Source of the DNA: Pseudomonas sp. MPC6
GTDB taxonomy: Bacteria; Pseudomonadota; Gammaproteobacteria; Pseudomonadales; Pseudomonadaceae
NCBI RefSeq assembly: GCF_006094435.1
Contig: NZ_CP034783.1
Span: 1,515,001-1,579,000, forward strand
DNA length: 64,000 nt
Direction: 5' to 3'
Below the pieces are notes generated by a model. That model saw only the letters and a list, made by a program, of their open reading frames with translations. It had not been told where the DNA came from and did not search any database. The stretch's first letter is position 1. Each line of letters begins with the position of its first letter. This document shows, one piece after another, positions 16,533 through 24,971 of this stretch. Position numbers and translations under genes: made by a program.

Positions 16533-19286
16533 TCAAGCATTTATACGGGCATGGGCGGCCAGGCGGTTGATCGCCCGGTCCAGTTCTTCCAGCGCGCGGG
16601 GGGCTTTCGGGTCCTGTTGCTTGAGCAGGGTTTCACTGCGCTGGCAGGCGGCGCGCAGTTGCGGCACGCCGCAATAGCGGGTCGCACCGTGCAGACGATG
16701 AACGCGCTCGATCAGGGCGTTGTGGTCATTGGTTTCCCGAGCGCAGCGAATGGCTTCGCGGTCCGCTTCCAAAGACGCCAGCAACATCGCCAGCATGTCC
16801 GCCGCCAGATCAGCCTTGCCGGCGGCCAGGCGTAAACCTTCTTCGTGATCGAGCACCTGCAACTCATGGTTGCCGCCATGGCTGTCGCTGGAACGCTCCG
16901 GCCCATGATGGCGCAGCGCCAGGCCGGTCCACTTCAATACCACCTGCGCCAGTTGCCGTTCACTGATCGGTTTGGTCAGGTAATCGTCCATGCCGCTTTG
17001 CAGCAGGGCGCGTTTTTCGTTGGCCATGGCGTGCGCGGTGAGGGCCACGATCGGCAGCGGCGTGCAATGGCGTTCGCTTTCCCACTGACGTATCGCTTCG
17101 GTGCTCTGGCGCCCGTCCATGCCTGGCATTTGCACGTCCATCAGCACCAGGTCGAAGGTCTCGCTCTGCACCGCCTTGACCGCGGCGTAACCGCTTTCCA
17201 CCGCAAGCACCTTGGCGCCCATGTCTTCGAGCAGGGTCTGCACCAGTAACAGGTTGGCCGGGTTGTCATCGACACACAGCACCTTCGGCGCACGGCTGGA
17301 CACCGGTTCGCCCGGCTCGCTACGCAACTGGCGCGGGTTGACCAGGTCAGACAGGGCCCGGCGCAGTTTGCGGGTGCAGGCCGGTTTGGCCTGGAGCTGG
17401 CTGTGGGGGTTGGGAACCGAGAGATGGAACAGCGTCTGTTCGGTGGTCGGGCACAGCACCAACACCTTGCAGCCCAGGTGTTCGAGGTCCCAGATGTGCT
17501 GGTTGAGGCGCTCCGGCGGCATGTCGTTGCTGGTGATGCCCAGTACGGCCAGGTCAATCGCCTGATCGGTCTGATGCGCGCCGGTCACGCCGTTGGTCAG
17601 GCTTTCCAGGGTATTGTACGGGGTGACTTCGAGCCCGCAGTCCTCCAGTTGATGCTGTAACGCCTGCCGGGCCAATTCGTGGTTTTCCAGCACCGCCACC
17701 CGGCGTCCCAGCAGCGGCGGCCCCGGCAGGTCTTCGGCGTCGTCGCGGGTTTTCGGCAAGCTCAGGCTGATCCAGAACTCCGAACCTTCGCCCGGCGTGC
17801 TGTCGACCCCGATCTCGCCGCCCATCTGTTCGATCAAGCGCTTGGAAATCACCAGGCCAAGACCGGTGCCGCCCGGCTGTCGGGACAGCGAGTTGTCGGC
17901 CTGGCTGAACGCCTGGAACAGTGCGCGCACGTCCTGGTTCGACAGGCCGATGCCGGTGTCCTGGATGCTGATGCGCAGCTGCACGCTGTCCTCATGCTCT
18001 TCTTCGAGCATGGCCCGGGCGACGATGGTGCCTTCGCGAGTGAATTTGATCGCGTTGCTGACCAGGTTGGTGAGGATCTGCTTGAGCCGCAGCGGATCAC
18101 CCACCAGCGACAGCGGCGTGTCGCGATACACCAGGCTCACCAGCTCCAGCTGTTTGGCGTGGGCGGCCGGGGCGAGGATGGTCAGGGTGTCCTGCAACAA
18201 GTCGCGCAGATTGAACGGAATATGGTCGAGCACCAGCTTGCCGGCCTCGATCTTGGAAAAGTCGAGGATCTCGTTGATAATCCCCAGCAGGCTGTCGGCG
18301 GACTTTTCGATGGTGCCCAGGTAGTCGAGCTGGCGCGGGGTCAGCTCGCTTTTTTGCAGCAGATGGGTGAAGCCGAGTATGCCGTTGAGCGGGGTGCGGA
18401 TTTCATGGCTCATGTTGGCCAGGAATTCGGATTTGATCCGGCTGGCTTCCAGGGCTTCCTTGCGCGCCAGGTCGAGCTCGATGTTCTGGATTTCAATGGT
18501 TTCCAGATTCTGGCGCACGTCTTCGGTGGCCTGGTCGATGCTGTGCTGCAATTCTTCCTGGGCGTTTTGCAGGGTGCCGGCCATGCGGTTGATGCCGGAC
18601 GCCAGTTCATCCAGCTCCTGGCTGCCGAGGGGCGGCAGGCGGGTTTCCAGATGCCCGTCCTTGAGTTGCGTCACGGCTTGCTTGATCTGGCTCAGCGGCC
18701 GGTTGATGGTGCGGCCCATGCGTAACGCCAGCAGCGCCGCACCGCCCAGGCCCGCGCCGATCAGCAGCAGGCTGGCGAACAGGCTGCGGTAACCGCGCAG
18801 CAGCATGCCGTTGTGGGACAGCTCGAGTTCCACCCAGCCGAGCAGGCGGTCGGCTTCATCGGGGATCAGGTCGCCGGCCAGATTGCGGTGCTTGCCAAAT
18901 ACCGGCAACAGGTAGCGAGTCGCATCGTTGCCGCTGCGATGCAGCATCTGCGAGCCATCGCCCATGGGGGCAGGATTGAGCATGAGCGGGCCGGCATGGG
19001 CCAGTAGCGTGCGGTCGGGCGCGAGGAAGGTGACCGCGCGAACGTCCGGCTGCTCCAGTGACTGGGTGGCGATGCGCTCCAGCAGTTCGTTGTTGTGGTG
19101 ACCCAGGGCCGGGGCCACCAGGGGCGCCAGCTGTTCGGCGATCATTTCGCCACGCTGCATGAGTTGGGCTTGCAGGTCGGACTGCTGCATCCAGGTAAAG
19201 TAGCCACCCAGTACCAACGCCATCAGGCTGGTCGGCAACAGGGTCAGCAACAGCACGCGGCCTTTAATTCCCAGTTTCTTGAGCAC
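16533..19286 (-). CDS. gacS: Hybrid sensor histidine kinase GacS
   Basis: GacS is the membrane kinase that, through GacA and small RNAs, controls secondary metabolism, exoenzymes and biofilm. The 917-residue protein has membrane segments near 10-32 and 170-190, a periplasmic domain between them, HAMP (about 190-245), HisKA with His294 ([10 protein letters not shown]), HATPase_c, a receiver with Asp717 ([11 protein letters not shown]) and a C-terminal Hpt with His863 (VHRLHG). Between HATPase and receiver, about 525-650, lies a receiver-like fold lacking the phospho-acceptor Asp. The GTG at 19286 follows CAGGAGAG and gives the length known for P. fluorescens GacS. Confidence 0.95.
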   Translation of the reverse strand: MLKKLGIKGRVLLLTLLPTSLMALVLGGYFTWMQQSDLQAQLMQRGEMIAEQLAPLVAPALGHHNNELLERIATQSLEQPDVRAVTFLAPDRTLLAHAGPLMLNPAPMGDGSQMLHRSGNDATRYLLPVFGKHRNLAGDLIPDEADRLLGWVELELSHNGMLLRGYRSLFASLLLIGAGLGGAALLALRMGRTINRPLSQIKQAVTQLKDGHLETRLPPLGSQELDELASGINRMAGTLQNAQEELQHSIDQATEDVRQNLETIEIQNIELDLARKEALEASRIKSEFLANMSHEIRTPLNGILGFTHLLQKSELTPRQLDYLGTIEKSADSLLGIINEILDFSKIEAGKLVLDHIPFNLRDLLQDTLTILAPAAHAKQLELVSLVYRDTPLSLVGDPLRLKQILTNLVSNAIKFTREGTIVARAMLEEEHEDSVQLRISIQDTGIGLSNQDVRALFQAFSQADNSLSRQPGGTGLGLVISKRLIEQMGGEIGVDSTPGEGSEFWISLSLPKTRDDAEDLPGPPLLGRRVAVLENHELARQALQHQLEDCGLEVTPYNTLESLTNGVTGAHQTDQAIDLAVLGITSNDMPPERLNQHIWDLEHLGCKVLVLCPTTEQTLFHLSVPNPHSQLQAKPACTRKLRRALSDLVNPRQLRSEPGEPVSSRAPKVLCVDDNPANLLLVQTLLEDMGAKVLAVESGYAAVKAVQSETFDLVLMDVQMPGMDGRQSTEAIRQWESERHCTPLPIVALTAHAMANEKRALLQSGMDDYLTKPISERQLAQVVLKWTGLALRHHGPERSSDSHGGNHELQVLDHEEGLRLAAGKADLAADMLAMLLASLEADREAIRCARETNDHNALIERVHRLHGATRYCGVPQLRAACQRSETLLKQQDPKAPRALEELDRAINRLAAHARINA

Positions 19287-19462
19287 GCCTCTCTCCTGCA
19301 TCCCGCTAATCAATGGCCTGCACGTGCGTCTGGCACGCACCACCTGCGCAGTGTAGCGATTTTGCTCGCCGGTCATCCGGTAAAATTGATGCCGTCATTC
19401 GTCGGCCGCAGGCCTGCTTTTGCCTCACGGGCAAACCTTGGGTTGCCCCTGGCGAGGCAATC

Positions 19463-19492
19463 TTGAATAATCGTCAACTGAGAATTATTTGC
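19463..19492 (+). promoter_or_regulatory. Fur-like box overlapping the promoter of the response regulator
   Basis: Bases 19474-19492 match the 19-bp Fur consensus at 11 positions by hand count (core GAGAATTATTTGC). A TTGAAT (19463-19468) and TATTTG (19486-19491), 17 bp apart, could be -35 and -10, so bound Fur would cover the promoter. Transcription would then begin close to the ATG at 19501, giving little or no leader; no Shine-Dalgarno sequence is visible. Confidence 0.5.
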
Positions 19493-19500
19493 AGATACTC

Positions 19501-20223
19501 ATGACTCCCATCTCTGTTGGCCATCCGCGCATCCTTTCCATCGAAGACGACCTCGTGCTCGGTGCCTATGTTCATGAGCACCTGGGACGCTGCGGGTTTC
19601 AGGTGACCTGGTGCCAGAACGGTCAGGAAGGCCTGGCCATTGCCCGCCAGCAAGCCTTCGATGTGGTGCTGATGGACATTCTGCTGCCGGGCATGGACGG
19701 GTTGAACGTGCTGACGCAATTGCGCCAGAGCCATTCGACCCCGGTGGTGCTGATGTCCGCGCTCGGGGCCGAGGCGGATCGCATCAGCGGCTTTCGCCTG
19801 GGCGCCGATGATTATTTGCCCAAGCCGTTCAGCATGGCGGAGTTGCGGGTGCGCATCGAAGCGATCCTGCGGCGGGTGGCGCTCGACCGGCGGCCGGCGC
19901 CTGCACCGGTCGTCCCCTTGGCGGACGGCCTGCGGTTCGATGACGAGCTGTTTGAGGTCTTTTACGGCGCCCAGGCTGCCGGCCTGACCCGCAGCGAGTA
20001 TCGATTGCTGGAAACACTGAACCGCAATGGCGATGAGGTGCTGAGCAAGGCCTTCCTTTATCAGCAGGTACTGCAACGCGGTTACGCCGCCCATGACCGC
20101 AGCCTCGACATGCACATCAGCCAGATCCGCCGCAAGCTCAAGGTTATCGGCTACACCGAGCGGGAAGTGCGCACGGTGTGGGGCAAGGGTTATGTTCTGA
20201 GTGCCGGCGATGAAATGGCCTGA
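19501..20223 (+). CDS. OmpR-family response regulator (PirR-like)
   Basis: The 240-residue regulator has a receiver domain with Asp59 (VVLMDILLPGMDG) and a C-terminal winged helix. In P. aeruginosa the pair beside gacS and cysM is PirR/PirS, which controls the ferric-enterobactin receptor gene pirA; position and type here agree. The start has no ribosome site, and a Fur-like box overlaps the presumed promoter. The kinase gene overlaps its 3' end. No receptor gene follows, so the target has moved or been lost. The name rests on synteny. Confidence 0.8.
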   Translation: MTPISVGHPRILSIEDDLVLGAYVHEHLGRCGFQVTWCQNGQEGLAIARQQAFDVVLMDILLPGMDGLNVLTQLRQSHSTPVVLMSALGAEADRISGFRLGADDYLPKPFSMAELRVRIEAILRRVALDRRPAPAPVVPLADGLRFDDELFEVFYGAQAAGLTRSEYRLLETLNRNGDEVLSKAFLYQQVLQRGYAAHDRSLDMHISQIRRKLKVIGYTEREVRTVWGKGYVLSAGDEMA

Positions 20224-21634
20224 TCTGCCGGGCCGCCATTCGCTGTTCTGGAAACTGGCCTTTTTGCTGGTGGCGTTCTGCTTGCTGATGATCTGGTTGA
20301 GCTGGTCCTGGGGCCGCTACATGGAGAAGCGCAACCAGTTTCTGTCGGATGACGCCCGAGGAACCTTGACGCGCTATGCCGCCGAGGCCGAGCAGGCGTG
20401 GCAGCAGGGGCAGCACGCGGGTGTCGATGCATGGTTGCAGGGCATGCAACAACGCGAATCGGGCTGGGTGGGCGTCATTGGCAGTGATTTGCAGTCGTTG
20501 AGCAGCCTGCCGCTATCGGACAAGGACATCCAGCGCCTGACCTTTCTGCGCGGCCTGGACTGGCCCATCCATAAAAAAGGCCGGCCGTGGCTGCGGGTGC
20601 CGTTTCCCGGCGATTCGTCCGTCGGCAGCCTGGTGATCGAGTTGCCGCAGCGCTTTGTGCCCGGGCGTTATCGGGTGTTCTGGCGGGTGATCACCAACGG
20701 CGTCATCCCTGGCCTGTTCACCTTGGTGCTGTGTATCGTGCTGTATCGGTTGCTGGTCGTGCCATTGAACAGTCTGCGCGAGCAAGCCAATGCCTGGCGC
20801 GCCGACCAGTTGGGCGTGCGGTTGTCGCGCCGTACCACCAACCGTTCCGATGAGCTGGGTGAGCTGGGCCGAGCCTTCGATCACATGTCCGAACGCCTGC
20901 AAGGCACAGTGGCCCTGCAACAGCAATTGCTGCGTGATCTGTCCCACGAGCTGCGCACGCCGCTGAGCCGACTGCGGGTGGCCAGCGAGAGCGAGCAGGG
21001 GCTGACGCAATTGCGTGAGCGCATTGGCCGGGAAGTCGACGGGATGCAGCGGCTGGTGGAGGACGCCCTGCAATTGGCGTGGCTCGACACCGAGCGCGCG
21101 CCTTTGCCCGACGAAGCGATCCAGATCCAGGCGCTGTGGGAAATGCTCACCGAAAATGCTTGCTATGAAAGTGGCTGGCCTGCAGGCCAGTTGCAGTGTG
21201 CGGTGGATTCATCCTGCTGGGTGCGCGGCAATCTCAATACCTTGGCTCAGGCGCTGGAAAATATCCTGCGCAATGCCATTCGTCATTCACCCGAAGGCGG
21301 CGTCGTGCGTCTGGACGGACGGCGTGATGGCGATTTCTGGCATTTGTGGCTGGAGGATGAGGGCGGCGGGGTCGCTGAGGCAGACCTGGAGCGGATCTTC
21401 TCGCCGTTCATTCGACTCGATGGTTCGCGGCCGGGGAACGGTGGATTCGGCTTGGGGTTGAGCATTGCCAGGAATGCGGTGCAGCGCCAGGGCGGGAGGC
21501 TTTGGGCGGAGAATACCAGTGTGGGGTTGCGGCTGAATATGCGGTTATTGGCTGATGTCGGTGGTGTCAGTGAGGACGCCTTCGCGAGCAAGCCCGCTCC
21601 CACAGTGGATGGATGTCGGCCATACCTTGTGTGA
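20210..21634 (+). CDS. Sensor histidine kinase (PirS-like), C-terminus extended through a REP element
   Basis: The 474-residue kinase has membrane segments at about 15-33 and 163-185, a periplasmic sensor domain of about 125 residues, HAMP, HisKA His247 (DLSHELRTPLSRL) and HATPase_c (NILRNAIRHS; EDEGGGVAE; GGFGLGLSIARN). The ATG at 20210 overlaps the end of the regulator gene; a GTG at 20201 is an alternative. The last ~25 residues, from SEDAFASKPAPT to the end, are coded by a REP palindrome, so the natural stop was probably lost and the frame runs through the repeat. Confidence 0.85.
   Translation: MKWPDLPGRHSLFWKLAFLLVAFCLLMIWLSWSWGRYMEKRNQFLSDDARGTLTRYAAEAEQAWQQGQHAGVDAWLQGMQQRESGWVGVIGSDLQSLSSLPLSDKDIQRLTFLRGLDWPIHKKGRPWLRVPFPGDSSVGSLVIELPQRFVPGRYRVFWRVITNGVIPGLFTLVLCIVLYRLLVVPLNSLREQANAWRADQLGVRLSRRTTNRSDELGELGRAFDHMSERLQGTVALQQQLLRDLSHELRTPLSRLRVASESEQGLTQLRERIGREVDGMQRLVEDALQLAWLDTERAPLPDEAIQIQALWEMLTENACYESGWPAGQLQCAVDSSCWVRGNLNTLAQALENILRNAIRHSPEGGVVRLDGRRDGDFWHLWLEDEGGGVAEADLERIFSPFIRLDGSRPGNGGFGLGLSIARNAVQRQGGRLWAENTSVGLRLNMRLLADVGGVSEDAFASKPAPTVDGCRPYLV
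21577..21605. repeat. REP element inside the end of the kinase gene
   Basis: A single REP copy (core CGCGAGCAAGCCCGC, with CTTC before and TCCCACAG after) lies within the last codons of the 20210-21634 gene and gives the sequence FASKPAPT. Confidence 0.85.
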
Positions 21635-21768
21635 TCACCTCGGATCCCCTGTGGGATGGGATGTAGTCACACATTGTATGAGCGACTTTAATCCCTGTGG
21701 GAGATTCTATGTTGCAGGGGAACCCTGCAACCTTAAATTCGGCTGGTATTCGCTTTGGTTTTTCATGA

Positions 21769-22488
21769 GTGCGAATGCCACCCGGCACAGTCGACGACCG
21801 CTTCAGTGAAGTGCTTGCGCTGATTCACAGTGCCAGGCAGCAGGCCGTTCAGGCGGTCAACACCAGGTTGATCGAACTGTACTGGCAGGTCGGTGCTTAC
21901 GTCAGTCGCAAGCTGGAACGGGCTGAGTGGGGTGATGCGGTGGTCAGCCAGTTGGCTGAGCATCTGGCTCTGACGCAACCAGGGTTGCGTGGTTTTACCC
22001 GGCGAAATCTGTTCCGTATGCGCCAATTTTACGAGGCTTATCGGGGCGATGAAAAAGTGTCAGCGCTGCTGACACAATTACCCTGGACCCACAACCTGCT
22101 CATTTTGACCCAGAGCAAACATCCACAAGAACGTGAGTTTTATCTGCGTCTGGCTGTCCAGGAAAAGTGGTCGACGCGCGAATTGGAGCGTCAGCTCAAA
22201 GCCGCTCTGTTCGAGCGCAGCATTACCCAACCGGCAAAAGTCTCTGCAGTGCTGAGACAAACTCATCCTGAGGCGCTGGAAGTATTCCGCGATGCCTACA
22301 TGATCGAGTTTCTCGGTCTGCCCGGCGGCCACGCCGAAACTGATCTTCATCTGGGATTGCTGGCGCGTCTCCAAGAGTTCCTAGTCGAACTGGGCCGAGA
22401 CTTCTGCTTTGTCGGCTCCCAATACCCGCTCCAAGTCGGTGGGCGTGATTTCGCCCTCGATATCGCACAGGGGGAGGGTACTGAATAA
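21769..22488 (+). pseudogene. Truncated DUF1016 (YhcG-like) PDDEXK nuclease
   Basis: The 239-codon frame matches the N-terminal domain of DUF1016/YhcG proteins (LIELYWQVGAYVSRKL, QPGLRGFTRRNLFRMRQFY, LPWTHNLLIL, EREFYLRLAVQEKWSTRELERQL) and enters the nuclease domain (VGGRDFALDI). Full-length members run to about 340-380 residues with a later ExK motif. Here the frame leaves the family after the first catalytic Asp and stops eight residues later (AQGEGTE). The catalytic core is therefore missing. The start is a GTG at 21769 or ATG at 21775, with no clear ribosome site. It lies where P. aeruginosa has pirA. Confidence 0.75.
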
Positions 22489-22513
22489 GCGGCTTATTCC
22501 CATAAGCCATAAG
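22485..22513. repeat. Nested inverted repeats after the truncated nuclease
   Basis: AATAAG/CTTATT with loop CGG and GGCTTAT/ATAAGCC with loop TCCC share the middle arm, so the sequence can fold in two ways. It lies directly on the truncation point. It may be a weak terminator (no T-run) or a scar of the event that removed the 3' half of the nuclease gene. Confidence 0.45.
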
Positions 22514-22593
22514 CACCGTACTTTGCGTGATATGGCCTGCGAACGTTTGCCGGTATGATAGGCGCCCCCGCAGTCTGGATTGCGAATTACGCC

Positions 22594-23496
22594 ATGACCT
22601 TGCAGTACCCAACCATCGCCGATTGCGTCGGCAACACTCCGCTGGTCCGTTTGCAGCGCCTGCCCGGCGCCACCAGCAACACCCTTTTGCTCAAGCTCGA
22701 AGGGAACAACCCGGCGGGTTCGGTCAAGGACCGTCCGGCGCTGTCGATGATCACCCGCGCCGAATTGCGCGGGCAGATCCACGTCGGCGATACGCTGATC
22801 GAGGCGACCTCGGGCAACACCGGGATCGCCCTGGCGATGGCCGCCGCGATCAAGGGTTACAAGATGATCCTGATCATGCCGGACAACTCCAGCGCCGAGC
22901 GCAAGGCCGCCATGACCGCCTATGGCGCCGAGCTGATTCTGGTCACGCAGGAAGAAGGCATGGAAGGCGCGCGCGACCTCGCACAGCGCATGGAAGCCGA
23001 AGGCTGCGGCAAGGTGCTGGATCAGTTCGCCAACGGGGACAACCCCGAGGCGCACTACACCACCACCGGCCCGGAAATCTGGCGTCAGACCGACGGCAGC
23101 ATCACCCATTTCGTCAGTTCGATGGGCACCACCGGCACCATCATGGGTGTTTCGCGCTACTTGAAAGAGCAGAACGACAACGTGCAGATCATCGGTCTGC
23201 AACCGATGGAAGGTTCGGCGATTCCGGGTATCCGTCGTTGGCCGCAGGAATACCTGCCGAAGATCTACCAGGCCGACCGCGTGGACCGGATCGTCGACAT
23301 GGCACAAAGCGAAGCCGAAGACGTAACCCGTCGCCTGGCCCGCGAAGAAGGCATCTTCTGTGGCGTGTCCTCGGGCGGTGCCGTGGCGGCGATGCTGCGC
23401 CTGTCCAAAGAAGTTGAAAACGCGGTGATCGTCGCGATCATCTGTGACCGTGGCGACCGTTACCTGTCGACCGGCATTTTCGACGCGCCCAACTGA
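22594..23496 (+). CDS. cysM: Cysteine synthase B
   Basis: CysM is a PLP enzyme making cysteine from O-acetylserine with sulfide or thiosulfate. The 300-residue protein has the PLP lysine Lys45 ([11 protein letters not shown]), the [17 protein letters not shown] phosphate/substrate loop and the late [12 protein letters not shown] block. Length and the [16 protein letters not shown] start are those of CysM rather than CysK. The ATG at 22594 is chosen by family; no strong ribosome site precedes it. Its stop overlaps the rlmD start (TGATGG), so the two genes are coupled. Confidence 0.93.
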   Translation: MTLQYPTIADCVGNTPLVRLQRLPGATSNTLLLKLEGNNPAGSVKDRPALSMITRAELRGQIHVGDTLIEATSGNTGIALAMAAAIKGYKMILIMPDNSSAERKAAMTAYGAELILVTQEEGMEGARDLAQRMEAEGCGKVLDQFANGDNPEAHYTTTGPEIWRQTDGSITHFVSSMGTTGTIMGVSRYLKEQNDNVQIIGLQPMEGSAIPGIRRWPQEYLPKIYQADRVDRIVDMAQSEAEDVTRRLAREEGIFCGVSSGGAVAAMLRLSKEVENAVIVAIICDRGDRYLSTGIFDAPN

Positions 23497-24848
23497 TGGC
23501 CAAGCAAGAGAGAGGCCTGCGCTTCCAACCCACCGGCGGCAGCAAGGCCGTGCAAATCCCGACCGGCAAAAAGCAGCGCCTGACCATCGAGCGCCTGGCC
23601 AATGACGGTCGCGGTATCGCGTTTTTTGAAGGTCGCACCTGGTTCGTCATCGGCGCATTGGCCGGTGAAGACATCGAGGCGCGCGTTCTCGGCGCCCACG
23701 GCAAAGTGGTCGAAGCGCGCACCGAACGCGTGTTCCAGGCCAGCGAATTGCGTCGCCCGGCACCGTGTCCGCATGCCGGTCGCTGTGGCGGTTGCAGCGT
23801 GCAACATCTGTCGCATGACGAACAACTCGCCCTGAAGCAACGCATGCTCGCCGAACAGTTATCGAAGGTCGCCGGTGTCGAACCCCAAGAGTGGGCGGCG
23901 CCGTTGAGCGGTCCGGAATTCGGCTACCGCCGTCGCGCCCGGGTGGCGGTGCGTTGGGACATGAAGGCGAAAAAACTCGAGGTCGGTTTTCGCGCGGCGG
24001 GCAGCCAGGACATCGTTGCGATCAACGAATGTCCGGTGCTGGTACAGCCCTTGCAGCCAATCATGACCCGCTTGCCGGAAATGCTCCGGCGCTTGAGCAA
24101 GCCTCAGGCGTTGGGGCACGTCGAATTGTTCAGCGGTTCGTCACTGGCCGTGTTGCTGCGACACATGGCGCCGTTGTCCGACGCCGACATGACGATCCTC
24201 AAGGATTTCTGCGCCTTCCATGCCGCTCAATTGTGGTTGCACGGTGATGGCGAACCTCATCCGGTCGAACCCGACCAGTCCCTGGGCTATCGTTTGGAAA
24301 CCTGGGATTTAAACTTGGCGTACCGGCCCGGAGATTTCATTCAGGTCAACGCCGGGGTCAACGAAGCGATGGTCGCCCAGGCGCTGGATTGGCTGCAGCC
24401 CAAGGCCGATGAGCGGGTGCTCGATCTGTTCTGCGGTCTGGGCAATTTCGCCTTGCCGCTGGCCAGGGCCGTTCGCGAAGTGGTGGCGGTGGAAGGTGTG
24501 CAGGCGATGGTCGAGCGGGCCGCCGCCAACGCCGCTAGCAACAATCTGCATAATACGAAATTTTTTCAGGCCGATTTATCCCAGCCTTTGACCGATGCCG
24601 AATGGGCGCGCGAAGGCTTTTGTGCGGTACTCTTGGACCCACCCCGTGACGGCGCTTTCGAGGTCGTGCGCAAGCTCAAGTCGTTGGGCGCCGAACGGTT
24701 GGTGTATGTGTCATGCAACCCTGCAACTCTGGCGCGTGACACGGTCGAATTGATCAAGCAGGGCTACCGGTTAAAACGTGCCGGGATTCTCGATATGTTT
24801 CCTCAAACGGCACATGTCGAGGCCATGGCGTTATTTGAAGCGAGCTAG
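23496..24848 (+). CDS. rlmD: 23S rRNA (uracil(1939)-C(5))-methyltransferase RlmD
   Basis: RlmD uses S-adenosylmethionine to methylate U1939 in 23S rRNA. The 450-residue protein has an N-terminal TRAM domain (about 20-75), a 4Fe-4S cysteine cluster ([10 protein letters not shown] near 87-96 plus a later Cys in NECPVL), the SAM motif [15 protein letters not shown] near 310 and catalytic Cys407 in [10 protein letters not shown]. The ATG overlaps the cysM stop. relA follows after about 120 bp, the same order as in other pseudomonads. Confidence 0.95.
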   Translation: MAKQERGLRFQPTGGSKAVQIPTGKKQRLTIERLANDGRGIAFFEGRTWFVIGALAGEDIEARVLGAHGKVVEARTERVFQASELRRPAPCPHAGRCGGCSVQHLSHDEQLALKQRMLAEQLSKVAGVEPQEWAAPLSGPEFGYRRRARVAVRWDMKAKKLEVGFRAAGSQDIVAINECPVLVQPLQPIMTRLPEMLRRLSKPQALGHVELFSGSSLAVLLRHMAPLSDADMTILKDFCAFHAAQLWLHGDGEPHPVEPDQSLGYRLETWDLNLAYRPGDFIQVNAGVNEAMVAQALDWLQPKADERVLDLFCGLGNFALPLARAVREVVAVEGVQAMVERAAANAASNNLHNTKFFQADLSQPLTDAEWAREGFCAVLLDPPRDGAFEVVRKLKSLGAERLVYVSCNPATLARDTVELIKQGYRLKRAGILDMFPQTAHVEAMALFEAS

Positions 24849-24971
24849 GAAGGCTCGTCTGGTCCGACTGGCCCGCCCGTGCAGCCGCGCACCAGCCCGA
24901 CGTGGGCTCATGGGCAACGAAGGTCAGCGATTTTGACGCATTGAATCTGCGTCGTAGGGAAGGTAAGCAAG

